DNA from: Bifidobacterium minimum
GTDB taxonomy: Bacteria > Actinomycetota > Actinomycetes > Actinomycetales > Bifidobacteriaceae
Reading direction: 5' to 3'
NCBI RefSeq assembly: GCF_000741645.1
Contig: NZ_JGZD01000006.1
Span: 1 to 64,000 of the forward strand
DNA length: 64,000 nt
Positions 17,344-26,587 of this stretch are shown here, piece by piece. Made by a program: the position numbers and the translations under genes. Position 1 is the first letter of the stretch. Each line of letters opens with the position of its first letter. Below the pieces are notes generated by a model. It ran no database searches. It was not told the DNA's origin and saw only the letters and a list, made by a program, of their open reading frames with translations.

Positions 17344-18465
17344 TCAGCGAATCGCCACGGGCCCCAACGAGCCACGCTTCACCAGCGTCGCCGGAATCAG
17401 GCCGACGCCGTGGGACGACACCGCGTACCCCGGCTCGTCGCCCTCGCCCAGAAGCGACAGGACCTCACGCATGGCCATGATCCCCAGCCGTTCGAAATCC
17501 GGGCGCACCGTCGTCAGCGGCGGATACATGTTGTCCATCGCGGGCATGTCGTCAAAACCTATGACGCTGACATCCTGAGGTATGCGCAGTCCATGCTCGT
17601 GCAGCGCCCGGCAGACGCCCACCGCCTGGCTGTCGTTCGCGGTGACGACCAGCGAGGCGAGCCGTCCGCCCGAGGCCCCGACCCTGTCGACGATGTGGTT
17701 CATCCGCGCATACGCCTCCGACGCATCCCACGACGAACACTGCACCGTCACCGACTGCAGGGACTGCCGGACGGAGGCCCTCCTCCAGGCCTCAAGACGC
17801 GTCGCGGCGTCACGCCAATCCGCAGGACCGGCGAAGTACAGTGCGCGCCGATGTCCGAACCCCGACGCCAGCCGCACGACCTCGGTCATGGCGCCCCACT
17901 GGTCGATTCCCACCATGGCGTTGCGGGAACGTCCCAGCGACCTCAGACGGGACTGGCACTCACCCATGCCGACCGCTCCATGCGTCGAGGTGACGATAAC
18001 CGTCGGCTGAGAGACGCGAACCCGGCAGGCGGCGTCAAGCATCACGTCCGTGGGGGCGAGAAAGACGAAGGCGTCCACGTTCTGCTCATCGAAGGTGTTG
18101 CATAACTCCGCGAACTCCCCGGGCGTGCAGGAGGCCTCATGGACCATCGCCATCGAGGTGAACAATCCATGGGACCGCGCGACCGATTCGACCGCCGACA
18201 TCGACAGTATCGGCCCGAAGAACCGCAGTCCGCCAGCCACCAGACCGATGGTGCGAGAGCGGCGGGACGCCAGTGCCCGAGCCGAGTTGCTGGGACGATA
18301 GCCCAGTTCCTCGATCGCCTTGAGAACCTTCGCTCGCGTGGCCGCGGCCACGTCGGGGGACGAGTTGATCACACGAGACACGGTCTGATGGCTTACCCCC
18401 GCCAGCCGGGCGACATCGAACATGGATGGCCTTCCGGTGGCCTTGCCTTTACCGACCTTCCCCAC
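17344..18465 (-). CDS. LacI-family regulator of the arabinose operon
   Basis: Repressor with helix-turn-helix at residues about 15-37 (SMFDVARLAGVSHQTVSRVI), a hinge (YRPSNSARALASRRS), and an effector-binding domain ending in SVIGFDDMPAMD. 373 residues. The start is GTG with GGAGG five bases upstream. It reads toward the ara genes and the operator at 17266-17279 lies just after its stop, so it probably controls araBDA. Unlike the genes it would regulate, it appears intact. The effector is presumably arabinose or a catabolite; that is inference. Confidence 0.88.
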   Translation of the reverse strand: MGKVGKGKATGRPSMFDVARLAGVSHQTVSRVINSSPDVAAATRAKVLKAIEELGYRPSNSARALASRRSRTIGLVAGGLRFFGPILSMSAVESVARSHGLFTSMAMVHEASCTPGEFAELCNTFDEQNVDAFVFLAPTDVMLDAACRVRVSQPTVIVTSTHGAVGMGECQSRLRSLGRSRNAMVGIDQWGAMTEVVRLASGFGHRRALYFAGPADWRDAATRLEAWRRASVRQSLQSVTVQCSSWDASEAYARMNHIVDRVGASGGRLASLVVTANDSQAVGVCRALHEHGLRIPQDVSVIGFDDMPAMDNMYPPLTTVRPDFERLGIMAMREVLSLLGEGDEPGYAVSSHGVGLIPATLVKRGSLGPVAIR

Positions 18466-18567
18466 GCCATCCTCCGCATCGCTTAAGATTCACCCGATTC
18501 CAACGTGACACATTCTATGCGTCTTCCGGCCAAACCCCATCGATCGGGCCGAATGCGCTCATGCCGA

Positions 18568-18607
18568 CGACCATGCCGGATGCCAGCCGACTACGCCAGA
18601 TGCCAGC
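18568..18607. repeat. 20-base duplication spanning the rnhB stop codon
   Basis: CGACTACGCCAGATGCCAGC (18588-18607, containing the stop at 18591-18593) is preceded by a copy at 18568-18587 with 17 of 20 bases identical. Confidence 0.65.
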
Positions 18608-19517
18608 TGGTCCTGTGCCAGGACGTGGGCCCCAGCCGCGCGATGGCCTCCCGATGGGCGGCCGAGCCATATCCCTTGTTGGATTCCCACCGATAAGGCG
18701 CATAGCTCGGATCCGAACGCGAAAGATCATCCATCAGAGCGTCACGCGTCACCTTCGCCACCACGGAGGCCGCGGACACCACGGCACACCGCATATCCGC
18801 TTTGACCATCGTGGTGACGGCGAAGGGATGACGCGGATCCGGGGCATCGAAGGAATCCCGGGCGGCGGTGATGTAGTCATAGGGGCCATCGAGGATCACG
18901 CCGACCCGCAGCGGCCCCGTCTCCCCCAAAGCGTCCTCCACGCGCGCCATGGCGCGCAGCGCGGCCACACCCAGCGCATGGGATATCCCCCAGTCGTCGA
19001 TCTCCGCATTGCCGGCAGAACCCACCTCCACGGCCGCGCACCACGCGCGCAGGGGATCCACCAGCGCCTCGCGACGATGGGGCGTCAGAAGCTTGGAATC
19101 CCTCAGCCCATCGGGAACGGTCGCATCGTCGAGGGTACGCGCCCACAATGCGGCGGCGCCGACCATCACCGGACCGGCCAGGGCCCCCCGTCCGACCTCG
19201 TCGCAGCCGATGATGAGGTCGAACCCCTTCGAGGCGAGATCCCGTTCAAGATCGAGGGTGGGACGATCTCCGGACGCGGGACCACCGGATGCCAGGGAAG
19301 GACCCGACGCCGCACGCCTGCAGGACGCCGAGGAATGACGAGACATGGAAGGATGGCGGGACGTGGAGGACCGACGAGACACGGAAGGCTGGCGTGATGC
19401 CGAAGACTCGCGCGATGCCGTGGACTCGCGCGATGCCGTGGATCGGCAGGACGCAGCTGAAGGATGTGCTTCGGCGGTCCCGTCGACGGGAACATCATCC
19501 ATGCGACGACGAGGCAT
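18591..19517 (-). CDS. rnhB: Ribonuclease HII with long Ser/Arg-rich N-terminal extension
   Basis: Removes RNA from RNA-DNA hybrids, including single ribonucleotides. The catalytic domain starts near residue 105 with FDLIIGCDEVGRGALAGPV, carrying the first Asp-Glu pair; DGLRDSKLLTP, the Asp of VILDGP, and VKADMRCAVVSAASVVAKVTRD follow. The total of 308 residues exceeds the usual 200-230 because residues about 20-80 consist of degenerate Ser-Arg repeats of about five residues. The start at 19517 (MPRRRMDD) is chosen because it is one base after the lepB stop; the frame itself is open much further. Third gene of rplS-lepB-rnhB. Confidence 0.92.
   Translation of the reverse strand: MPRRRMDDVPVDGTAEAHPSAASCRSTASRESTASRESSASRQPSVSRRSSTSRHPSMSRHSSASCRRAASGPSLASGGPASGDRPTLDLERDLASKGFDLIIGCDEVGRGALAGPVMVGAAALWARTLDDATVPDGLRDSKLLTPHRREALVDPLRAWCAAVEVGSAGNAEIDDWGISHALGVAALRAMARVEDALGETGPLRVGVILDGPYDYITAARDSFDAPDPRHPFAVTTMVKADMRCAVVSAASVVAKVTRDALMDDLSRSDPSYAPYRWESNKGYGSAAHREAIARLGPTSWHRTSWHLA
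19325..19450. repeat. 15-base-period degenerate repeat inside rnhB
   Basis: Units resembling GACTCGCGCGATGCC recur about every 15 bases and encode Ser/Arg/Ala-rich repeats in the N-terminal tail of RNase HII. Two units near 19408-19438 are almost identical, suggesting recent slippage. Confidence 0.7.
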
Positions 19518-19518
19518 A

Positions 19519-20340
19519 TCAACCGACCGTGCCGTTGGGGACGTCGGCGAACACCTCATGATGGGAATCCAGACCGGACATCCTGGAGATCGGCCAGTAG
19601 ATCGCGACGCCGACGCCGACGATGTCGGACATGGGAACGAGCCCATCATCGCCATCGTTCTGGTGGTAGCGCGAATCCGCCGAGTTGGCACGGTTATCAC
19701 CCATGACGAACACATGGCCCGCCGTCACCTTCACGCTGAAGGAGAAGGAGCTCGGCTCGACGCCCGGACGGATGTAGGAGGACTCATCAACGGCGACGCC
19801 ATTGATCGTCACCGGGCTCCCCCCGCCCTTGCACGCCACCAGATCGCCCGGCAGCCCGATCAGACGCTTGATCAGATAATTCCCACCCAGAGACGAGGAG
19901 GTGGTTTCGTCGCTCAGCCAGTGCGCGGGATCCCGGAACACGACGACGTCACCACGCCGCAGCGAAGATGGGCGCGCCGACAGACGAGACGTCACCACGC
20001 GATCGCCGATCTCGATGGTATCCATCATCGATCCCGATGGGATGACGTACAGCCCGATGACGAAAACCCTCACCAGTACGACCACAAGAATGGGTATGCC
20101 GCAATAGACGACCACGTCACGCAGCCGGAAGCGGCTGCGGTCGATATGCCGTCCCCTCCGCCGGCGCGGCCGGGGGGAACGTCCGGATGGGGTATGCATG
20201 GAATGCGACGCGGCGCCGACCGACGACCCTGAGAACGTGCTCAGTGGACGCGGGTCGACGCCGTGGTCGGCTACCTCGAGAATATGCGAATCCTCCGCGG
20301 CGTCCTGCGTCGGAATGCGGGACGACACGGAATCGCTCAC
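19519..20340 (-). CDS. lepB: Signal peptidase I
   Basis: Membrane serine protease that removes signal peptides from secreted proteins. A Ser/Pro/Arg-rich cytoplasmic N-tail (about 75 residues) precedes one membrane helix ([19 protein letters not shown]). Catalytic Ser is in [12 protein letters not shown], the general-base Lys in [12 protein letters not shown], and the downstream box [17 protein letters not shown] is complete. The start is GTG overlapping the rplS stop (GTGA), so the two are translationally coupled. 273 residues, normal for actinobacteria. Confidence 0.95.
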   Translation of the reverse strand: MSDSVSSRIPTQDAAEDSHILEVADHGVDPRPLSTFSGSSVGAASHSMHTPSGRSPRPRRRRGRHIDRSRFRLRDVVVYCGIPILVVVLVRVFVIGLYVIPSGSMMDTIEIGDRVVTSRLSARPSSLRRGDVVVFRDPAHWLSDETTSSSLGGNYLIKRLIGLPGDLVACKGGGSPVTINGVAVDESSYIRPGVEPSSFSFSVKVTAGHVFVMGDNRANSADSRYHQNDGDDGLVPMSDIVGVGVAIYWPISRMSGLDSHHEVFADVPNGTVG

Positions 20341-20702
20341 TTCGCGGAGTTGTCGCGACGCTCGACGATGCGAGCCGCCTTGCCGCGCAGGGAGCGCAGG
20401 TAGTACAGCTTCGCGCGACGCACGCGGCCCCTGCGGACCAGCTTAATCGAGTCGATCGCCGGGGAGTGCAGCGGGAAGCGACGCTCCACGCCCACGCCGA
20501 AGCTCACCTTGCGCACGACGAAGGTCTCGCGCGCGCCGGATCCCTGACGGGCGATGACGACGCCGGCGAAGGACTGCAGGCGGGTGTTGTTGCCCTCGGT
20601 GATCTTCACGCTGACGTCGACGGAATCGCCGGGACGGAAGTCCGGGATGTTCTCCGCTCCGGTGATGTGCTTGGCCTCGAATGCCTCAATGGCGTTAACC
20701 AT
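20337..20702 (-). CDS. rplS: Ribosomal protein bL19
   Basis: Large-subunit ribosomal protein at the 30S-50S interface. 121 residues with the family signatures [54 protein letters not shown] and [14 protein letters not shown]. The start [10 protein letters not shown] has GGAGGAAC upstream. First gene of the rplS-lepB-rnhB operon, expressed from the promoter at 20905-20933. Confidence 0.98.
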   Translation of the reverse strand: MVNAIEAFEAKHITGAENIPDFRPGDSVDVSVKITEGNNTRLQSFAGVVIARQGSGARETFVVRKVSFGVGVERRFPLHSPAIDSIKLVRRGRVRRAKLYYLRSLRGKAARIVERRDNSAK

Positions 20703-20784
20703 GATGTTCCTCCACCGCCGCCACATGTCGACGATTTCATCGGGACGGCCCGCGCCCGCGGCGACCATGACCATCCATAACCGT

Positions 20785-20805
20785 GTCCTCCGGCACCACC
20801 GGAGG
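20785..20805 (-). promoter_or_regulatory. Hairpin in the rplS 5' leader
   Basis: TCCTCCGG and CCGGAGGA form an 8-base-pair stem with a five-base loop about 85 bases upstream of the rplS start. Leader hairpins are common in ribosomal protein mRNAs, but a regulatory role here is only a guess. Confidence 0.35.
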
Positions 20806-20904
20806 ATGATGTCGATTCGCCTCCGCGCATCATAACGATCCGCGAGGCTGAACCCCTGAGGGAGGCACCCATGTGGCGGAGCGACCCTCGACACAACCTT
20901 CAGG

Positions 20905-20933
20905 ATTATACCATCACACCATCGACCGGGCAA
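20905..20933 (-). promoter_or_regulatory. Sigma70-type promoter of rplS-lepB-rnhB
   Basis: On the minus strand TTGCCC (20928-20933) and TATAAT (20905-20910) are separated by exactly 17 bases, giving a near-consensus promoter. The transcript would have a leader of about 200 bases. The remaining divergent gap to 21078 shows no other clear signal. Confidence 0.7.
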
Positions 20934-21077
20934 CCGCGGAATGCACGCTCCCGACTCGGCCGGCGCATTGACAAGACCGCCCGCACGGCCCTATCGTGAC
21001 AGCCGACGCACCGCCGCAGAGAACGCGGAACGGCATGTGGATGACCGCACCCAACGGTTCCGGCAAGGAGGTGCCCC

Positions 21078-22853
21078 ATGGCCCTGTCACCATTCATCAC
21101 CCACGCGGAGACCGCCGCCGGTGGCCACGGACGGTCGACCGCCGGCACGCGCACCTCCATGACGGCCGCAGTCGCCTCGGACGTCATCGTCGTGGCGGGG
21201 ATTCTCGTCCTTTTCGGCACCATCGCATGGATGCTGCCCGACGTCGATGCGACGCTAGGACCCGAAGGTCCGCCCTCGCACATCTCCACAGATCCCGCGA
21301 ACCTCCCCTACTACACCCTCCGATCACTGCTGCGCATGGCCGTCGCCCTCCTGTTCTCCCTCATCTTCACCTTCATCTATGGACTCGCCGCGGCACGTCT
21401 GCGCCGCGTTGGCAAGGTCCTCACGCTTCTTCTCGACATCCTTCAATCCGTACCCGTCCTGGGATTCCTCTCGGCCACCATCACCATATGGATCACCCTG
21501 TTCCCCCATTCGATGCTCGGCGTCGAGGCGGCATCCGTATTCGCCATCTTCACCAGCCAGGCGTGGAACATGACGTTCTCCTTCCGCAACTCGCTGCTCA
21601 CCGAACCGCAGGAACTGGACGAAGCCGCGCGCTCGTTCCGCCTCACCCGTTGGCAGCGCTTCTGGAAGCTCGACGTGCCGAACTCGACCATTCCCCTGCT
21701 GTGGAACTGCATGATGAGCGTCAGCGGGGGCTGGTTCTTCCTCACCGCCTCCGAGATGATCTCGGTGAACAACACCACGTATGCCCTTCCGGGAATCGGG
21801 AGCTTCGTCGAGGAGTCGGCGGCCAACCGGGAGCTGGGGAACATCGGTCTGGCCATCGTGGCCATGATTCTCGTCGTCCTGCTCATCGACATCGGCGTGT
21901 GGCGTCCCCTGATCATCTGGTCGCAGAAGTTCCGCAACGAGCAGAGCTCCGCGGACGCTCCCCGCTCCAGTCTGGTGCTGAACGTGATACGACGGTCCCA
22001 TATCGACGATCTTCTTGGCGCGGCCTTCCGGCCCATCGGCGAAGCCCTCGACGTGGCGATGCGCCCGCTGGGCCGCACCGGGGCGCGATGGCCCTTGCGC
22101 GGAGCCGGACGCAGGGCGGGTGACGTCGTCTTCGCGGCGGCCTGCGCGGGCGTCCTCATCGCCGCCGCCGCGGGACTCGTCTCCACCATCGGCAACGGCC
22201 CCGGTTTGGCCGAGCTGGGAACCGCGCTGTACGACGGAGGCCTCACCTTCCTTCGTGTGGCGGTGCTGACCCTCGTATGCTCGGTGATATGGGTACCCAT
22301 AGGGGCGTCCATCGGCATGAACCCGCGGCTGTCCCGTATGCTGCAGCCGTTGATCCAGATCCTGTCGAGCTTTCCCGCGAACTTCGTGTTCCCTCTGGCC
22401 ACGCTGGTCTTCATCGCCTGGGGGATCGACATCAATTGGGGAAGCATCCTGCTCATGGCGCTGGGCGCCCAATGGTACATCCTGTTCAACGTCATCGCCG
22501 GGGCGAACTCCATTCCCTCCGACCTTGTGGAGATGACCAGGAACCTCGGGGTGACGGGATTCCTGCGATGGAGGACCCTCATCCTCCCCTCCGTGTTCGG
22601 CGCCTGGTGCGAGGGTGGCATCACCGCGGCGGGCGGCGCCTGGAACGCATCGATCGTCTCGGAGGTCGTCTCGTACGGAAACCACACCCTGGTGGCGCGC
22701 GGACTGGGATCCTACATCACGCAGGCCACGGAGAGCGGGCAAACCGCCCGTGTGGTGATCGGCGTCGCGGTGATGAGCGCCATCGTCGTCATCGTCAACC
22801 GCGTGTTCTGGGCGCCTCTCCAACGACTGGCGAGCAGAAGGTTCTCGCTGTGA
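21078..22853 (+). CDS. ABC transporter permease, two fused NitT/TauT-type domains
   Basis: Importer permease of 591 residues containing two BPD-type permease domains: helices from about residue 30 to 275 and again from about 355 to 590. Each domain has an EAA-type loop that contacts the ATPase (ELDEAARSFRLTRWQRFWKLDVP in the first; VEMTRNLGVTGFLRWRTLILPS in the second). Fusion permeases of this type pair with one ATPase carrying an AAA-associated C-terminal domain, which is the next gene. Start after GGAGG. No solute-binding protein is encoded next to it, so the substrate (anion, metal or sulfonate) is unknown. Confidence 0.87.
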   Translation: MALSPFITHAETAAGGHGRSTAGTRTSMTAAVASDVIVVAGILVLFGTIAWMLPDVDATLGPEGPPSHISTDPANLPYYTLRSLLRMAVALLFSLIFTFIYGLAAARLRRVGKVLTLLLDILQSVPVLGFLSATITIWITLFPHSMLGVEAASVFAIFTSQAWNMTFSFRNSLLTEPQELDEAARSFRLTRWQRFWKLDVPNSTIPLLWNCMMSVSGGWFFLTASEMISVNNTTYALPGIGSFVEESAANRELGNIGLAIVAMILVVLLIDIGVWRPLIIWSQKFRNEQSSADAPRSSLVLNVIRRSHIDDLLGAAFRPIGEALDVAMRPLGRTGARWPLRGAGRRAGDVVFAAACAGVLIAAAAGLVSTIGNGPGLAELGTALYDGGLTFLRVAVLTLVCSVIWVPIGASIGMNPRLSRMLQPLIQILSSFPANFVFPLATLVFIAWGIDINWGSILLMALGAQWYILFNVIAGANSIPSDLVEMTRNLGVTGFLRWRTLILPSVFGAWCEGGITAAGGAWNASIVSEVVSYGNHTLVARGLGSYITQATESGQTARVVIGVAVMSAIVVIVNRVFWAPLQRLASRRFSL

Positions 22854-22890
22854 CGGCGCGTCGGACCGTGCCTGGCAGGCAGGGAGCCCG

Positions 22891-22978
22891 AATGATCCCA
22901 GAAATGATTCCAGCAATGATTCCAGAACATTCCGGGACAGAACATTCCTAGGCAGAACATTCCAAATAGGACATTCCA
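22891..22978. repeat. Short interrupted repeats between permease and ATPase genes
   Basis: The gap contains repeated AATGATTCCAG (two to three copies) followed by three copies of an ACATTCC-containing unit spaced 14-15 bases. They end just before the ATPase ribosome binding site. No coding capacity is evident. Confidence 0.6.
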
Positions 22979-22995
22979 GAGATGAGGAGGTCGTC

Positions 22996-24636
22996 ATGGC
23001 GACAATGCATGACCGCAGGGGCAGACGCGACGCGCTGCGAAGCATACGGGCCGTGTCCCCCGACAAGGTGCTCATCGAGGCGAACCACATCACGCAGAGC
23101 TTCACCTCCGACAAGGGCTCCGAGCTCACCGTTCTCGACGACGTATCCTTTACTCTGTACGAGGGGGAGATCGTAGCCATCCTCGGTCGCTCCGGCGCCG
23201 GGAAGTCCACGCTTCTGCGCGTACTGGCCGGACTCGTCGAACCCACGGCGGGATCCGTGTCCTACCGTTCGACGCGTCTGCAGGGACCCAACCCCGGGGT
23301 GTCATTCGTGTTCCAAACGTTCGCCCTCATGCCCTGGCTGACGGTTCAGGCGAATGTCGAACTGGGACTCCAGGCCCGCGGCGTGCCCCGTCGGGAACGC
23401 GAGGAACTGGCTCTGGCAGCCATCGATTCCATAGGGCTCGACGGCTTCGAAACCGCGTATCCCAAGGAGCTTTCCGGCGGGATGAGGCAGCGGGTGGGAA
23501 TCGCCCGGGCTCTCGTCCTCCATCCCGACGCGCTGTTCATGGACGAGCCCTTCTCGGCGCTCGACGTGCTGACCGCCGAGAACCTTCGCCAGGAGGTGCT
23601 GCGCCTGTTCTCCAGCGCCGACTGCGACATCAAATCCATGCTGATCGTGACGCACAACATCGAGGAGGCCGTGCAGATGGCCGACAGGGTCGTCGTGCTC
23701 AGCTCGAATCCGGGACGCGTCGCATCATCGGTCCCCATCGACCTCCCCCGTCCACGCAGCAGACGCGATCCGCTTTTCGACCAGACGGTGAACCGCCTGT
23801 ACTCGGTTCTGACAGGAGACGCGACGACGGCCACGACGACGGCCACGGCCACGACGCCGTCAACACCATCTACATCTACACCATCTACATCTACACCATC
23901 AACGTATGACGCCGCGTCGCCGACGACCGGGGAATCCTCCGTGGCAGGCTCGACGTCCGTGCATGCGGACGCCACCCCGCCTGTCAGCGGCGGACACGCC
24001 TCCACGGCATCGTCGGACACGGCTCCGGATAAGGCGGGCGTCAACATCATCCCGCCCGCGGGGGCCCGGCAAACGGCGTCGACGTCCACACCGCATCCCG
24101 AACCTCTTCCGGACGCGACGCCGGGAGGAATCTCGGGTCTGCTGGACGTGCTGCTGGATCATCCGCAGGGAGTCTCCCTGGCCGATCTGGCATCCGACCT
24201 CTCCTTCGAGGTGGATGACCTGTTCCCCCTGGTCGACGCCGGAACCCTGCTGGGAGTCATGGTCGTCCACGATGGGCATCTGACGGCCACCAATCTGGGA
24301 ATACGATGGTGCAAGGCCGACATACTTACGAGCAAGCAGATGTTCGCGCGCATGGCCCTCGACAGGGTGCCTCTGGTGCGCAGCATCGACACGGCGCTGA
24401 GGAGGTCGCACAACGGAAGGCTTCACGGCGAACTCATCGTCGATCTGCTTAGGGCACGATACCGTGACGCCGACGCGCACCGGCAGTTCGCCACGGCCGT
24501 GGGCTGGGGGCGATACGGCGAACTCTTCGATTACGACGCCGACGACGATCTTCTGACCATCGACGACGCCAATCTCAACGATCAGGTGGCGGACGGCGAA
24601 TGGTCGTTCGAGGACACCGCTGGCTCCACGTCGTAA
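22996..24636 (+). CDS. ABC transporter ATP-binding protein with AAA-associated C-terminal domain
   Basis: Energises the preceding permease. Walker A is LGRSGAGKSTLL, the Q-loop VFQTFALMPW, the signature LSGGMRQRVGIARAL, Walker B LFMDEPFSALD, and the switch His is in VTHNIEEA. The ATPase ends near residue 275. A low-complexity Thr/Ser/Pro linker (about 275-375) with repeated TPSTS units follows, then an AAA-associated C-terminal domain of about 150 residues (GLLDVLLDHPQGVSLADLASDL onward), found in nitrate/sulfonate-type importers of this fused class. Start after GAGGAGG. 546 residues is long only because of the linker. Confidence 0.87.
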   Translation: MATMHDRRGRRDALRSIRAVSPDKVLIEANHITQSFTSDKGSELTVLDDVSFTLYEGEIVAILGRSGAGKSTLLRVLAGLVEPTAGSVSYRSTRLQGPNPGVSFVFQTFALMPWLTVQANVELGLQARGVPRREREELALAAIDSIGLDGFETAYPKELSGGMRQRVGIARALVLHPDALFMDEPFSALDVLTAENLRQEVLRLFSSADCDIKSMLIVTHNIEEAVQMADRVVVLSSNPGRVASSVPIDLPRPRSRRDPLFDQTVNRLYSVLTGDATTATTTATATTPSTPSTSTPSTSTPSTYDAASPTTGESSVAGSTSVHADATPPVSGGHASTASSDTAPDKAGVNIIPPAGARQTASTSTPHPEPLPDATPGGISGLLDVLLDHPQGVSLADLASDLSFEVDDLFPLVDAGTLLGVMVVHDGHLTATNLGIRWCKADILTSKQMFARMALDRVPLVRSIDTALRRSHNGRLHGELIVDLLRARYRDADAHRQFATAVGWGRYGELFDYDADDDLLTIDDANLNDQVADGEWSFEDTAGSTS

Positions 24637-24695
24637 TCTCGCCGCCCGGCCTGCTGCGGCCGTCCGCCACCCGGCCGCCACCCGGTCACTCGCAT

Positions 24696-24737
24696 CCGGA
24701 ACGACGTACCCGGAACGACGTACCCGGAACGACGTAC
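24696..24737. repeat. 14-base perfect tandem repeat downstream of the ABC ATPase gene
   Basis: CCGGAACGACGTAC is present three times in direct succession (24696, 24710, 24724). It sits in the gap between the ATPase stop and the IS3 element; the gap holds no gene. Confidence 0.85.
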
Positions 24738-24863
24738 CCGCGCGGGCGGCCCCATACGGGACATCCCACGCGGGTACGAAGGGGGCGGTGACGGAAAGTT
24801 GGACACCTTGTTGTGTTGTTCTTTGGAGTGGTGAACCTAGATTGGACGTTTTGTTTAGTGTTT

Positions 24864-25730
24864 TTATGCTGCCATCTGCTCGTATTCGAGTGGGGACATG
24901 TATCCGAGTGTGGAATGGATACGCGTCGGATTGTAGTACAGTTCGATGTATCTGAAGATGTCTTGTTGTGCCTCCTGTCTGGTTTGATAGTTTCGACCGT
25001 TGATGAGCTCTCTCTTCAGGGTTTTGAAGAAAGATTCCGATACCGCGTTGTCGTACGGGTTGCCTGGCCTGGAGACGGATTGGGTGATCCCATGGCGTTC
25101 CAGGCATTGCTGGAACGCGTGTGAGGTGTATTGCACGCCCTGGTCGTCGTGGAAGACGAGGCCTTTATCCGGGTTCTCCCGTCCTACGGCCTGCTCGATG
25201 GCGTCGATGGCCAAGTCCTCGGTGATCCGGTGGGACATGGACCAGCCGACCACCTTCCGTGACCACGCGTCGATCACCGCGGCAAGGTAGAGCCATCCCT
25301 CGCCAGTGGGAACATAGGTGATGTCCCCGACCCACAGGGTGTTCCTCTTCGCCACGGTGAACACGCGTTGCACCAGGTTGATCCTGGGATCCCCGGGCTC
25401 GACGGCCTTCGCTCGCCTCCAACGCCTGGTCGTGCCCTTGGCCTGCAAACCCTTGGACTGCATGACCTTCAGGACGCGCTTCTCGCTGACAACAATCCCA
25501 GTCTTCCGCAGCTCCCGGTTGATCCGCCGATACCCGTAGCGAGCCTTATTGGCGGTGAAAATGTCAGCGACAAACCCCTCCAACGCTTCACGTTCGATCT
25601 GCCGGTTCGACTTACGCCGGTGCTGGAACTCGTAGAATCCCGACGGCGCGACCTTGAAGATTCTGCATGCCTTCCTGACACTCAGCGGAGCCAGCCCATC
25701 CCGATGCTGTGTGAGATACCGGTATCTCAC
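24864..25730 (-). CDS. IS3-family transposase OrfB (DDE integrase)
   Basis: Catalytic subunit of the IS3 transposase. An HTH_21-type region (RYGYRRINRELRKTGIVVSEKRVLKVM) precedes the rve integrase core: first Asp in LWVGDITYVPTGEGWLYLAAVIDAW, second Asp in VFHDDQGVQYTS, Glu in NAVSESFFKTLKRE. 288 residues. It is normally made as a -1 frameshift fusion with OrfA at the A-run (CTAAAAAAATT, about 25757-25767). It looks intact, but OrfA upstream is frameshifted. Confidence 0.93.
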   Translation of the reverse strand: MRYRYLTQHRDGLAPLSVRKACRIFKVAPSGFYEFQHRRKSNRQIEREALEGFVADIFTANKARYGYRRINRELRKTGIVVSEKRVLKVMQSKGLQAKGTTRRWRRAKAVEPGDPRINLVQRVFTVAKRNTLWVGDITYVPTGEGWLYLAAVIDAWSRKVVGWSMSHRITEDLAIDAIEQAVGRENPDKGLVFHDDQGVQYTSHAFQQCLERHGITQSVSRPGNPYDNAVSESFFKTLKRELINGRNYQTRQEAQQDIFRYIELYYNPTRIHSTLGYMSPLEYEQMAA

Positions 25731-25739
25731 ACACGGTCT

Positions 25740-26034
25740 GACTGCAGGAAGGCACGGAATTTTTTTAGCAGTTCGTTCTCCGCCTCCAGCTCCTCGACGC
25801 GTTTCCTGAGTTTGAGAATCTCGTAATCCTTGTTGATCTTCGGCGAGCCGTTACCGGGGAAGGCTTTGGCTCCCATCTGCTCATATTCGACGGCCCAACG
25901 CCTGAGCGTGGAATCCTTGATCCCAAGCTCCTACGAAGCTCACGAACAGTCTTCTCCCTGTCGATCACCACCTGAGCTGCCGCAGTCTTATACTGCCGGT
26001 CATACCGTTTTCTTATCTGTGTCATCTTGGGCAC
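25740..26034 (-). pseudogene. IS3-family OrfA, frameshifted
   Basis: DNA-binding subunit of the IS3 transposase. It starts MPKMTQIRKRYDRQYKTAAAQVV and REKTVREL; near 25930 the frame breaks and the expected continuation (IKDSTLRRWAVEYEQMG, then the leucine zipper LKLRKRVEELEAENELLKK) is in another frame. The programmed slippage site follows at the end. The internal shift should prevent production of the OrfAB fusion. Confidence 0.82.
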
Positions 26035-26062
26035 CCCTCACCCTTAACTCGGTGTCCAATCT

Positions 26063-26587
26063 ATGTTACCCCCTCCAGTGGCCGCGCCCGGGGACGGCAT
26101 CGCTGTTCCGCGGACCGAGCGAACGCGGGCAGGGAGCCGGTCGTGGGCCTCCGCGCGCTCGAGGCCCGGGGTCCTCGACTCGTCGGGCAAGCACCTGGCG
26201 ACCCATCCCCGGGCGTACGGCCAGGCCGGCACGAACAGCGAGGACCCGTCCATGCAGTTGGCACTGCTGTGCAACAAGCCCGCGTCCTGGCCCAACAGCC
26301 GGGTGCGTGACGCGTTGCCGGACCCGTTGCGGCAATGGCTGGACCGGCAGGACAGACAGACACGCAACGAGGCGCTGCAGACCCTCAAACGCGTTGACAG
26401 GGAATCCGGGTGGGCGAACGCGGTCGAGGCGATGCTTTCCATCCTCGAATCGACCGGCGGGGCGGACCGCGCCGGTGTCACACTGCTCGCGGCCAGGCTC
26501 GCCGAGGGCGTGGCGGGTATCGAATACGACGATGACAGGCCGGATCCGGGTGAATACGACATCGCGTTCACCGCGGACGTCGGCGTG
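26063..26587 (+). pseudogene. istA: IS21-family IstA, 3' remnant
   Basis: C-terminal piece of the IS21 transposase: EPVVGLRALEAR, then after a one-base shift SGKHLATHPRAYG, DPSMQLALLCNKPASWPNSRVRDALPD, and IEYDDDRPDPGEYDIAF. The rve catalytic core and N-terminus are absent; the IS3 element abuts the 5' side. Nonfunctional. Confidence 0.75.

Larger units (their letters stand above)
24799..26059 (-). mobile_element. IS3-family insertion sequence
   Basis: Bounded by inverted copies of TTGGACACC (24799-24807 and 26051-26059), with orfA and orfB on the minus strand, about 1.26 kb, typical of the IS3 family. It is inserted into IS21-type debris: an istA remnant begins directly after its right end. 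A clear target duplication was not found. Confidence 0.85.

Noticed and set aside
25757..25767. A-run in the IS3 element as a decay mutation
   Set aside because: Its position between orfA and orfB is the normal programmed frameshift site of IS3 elements.
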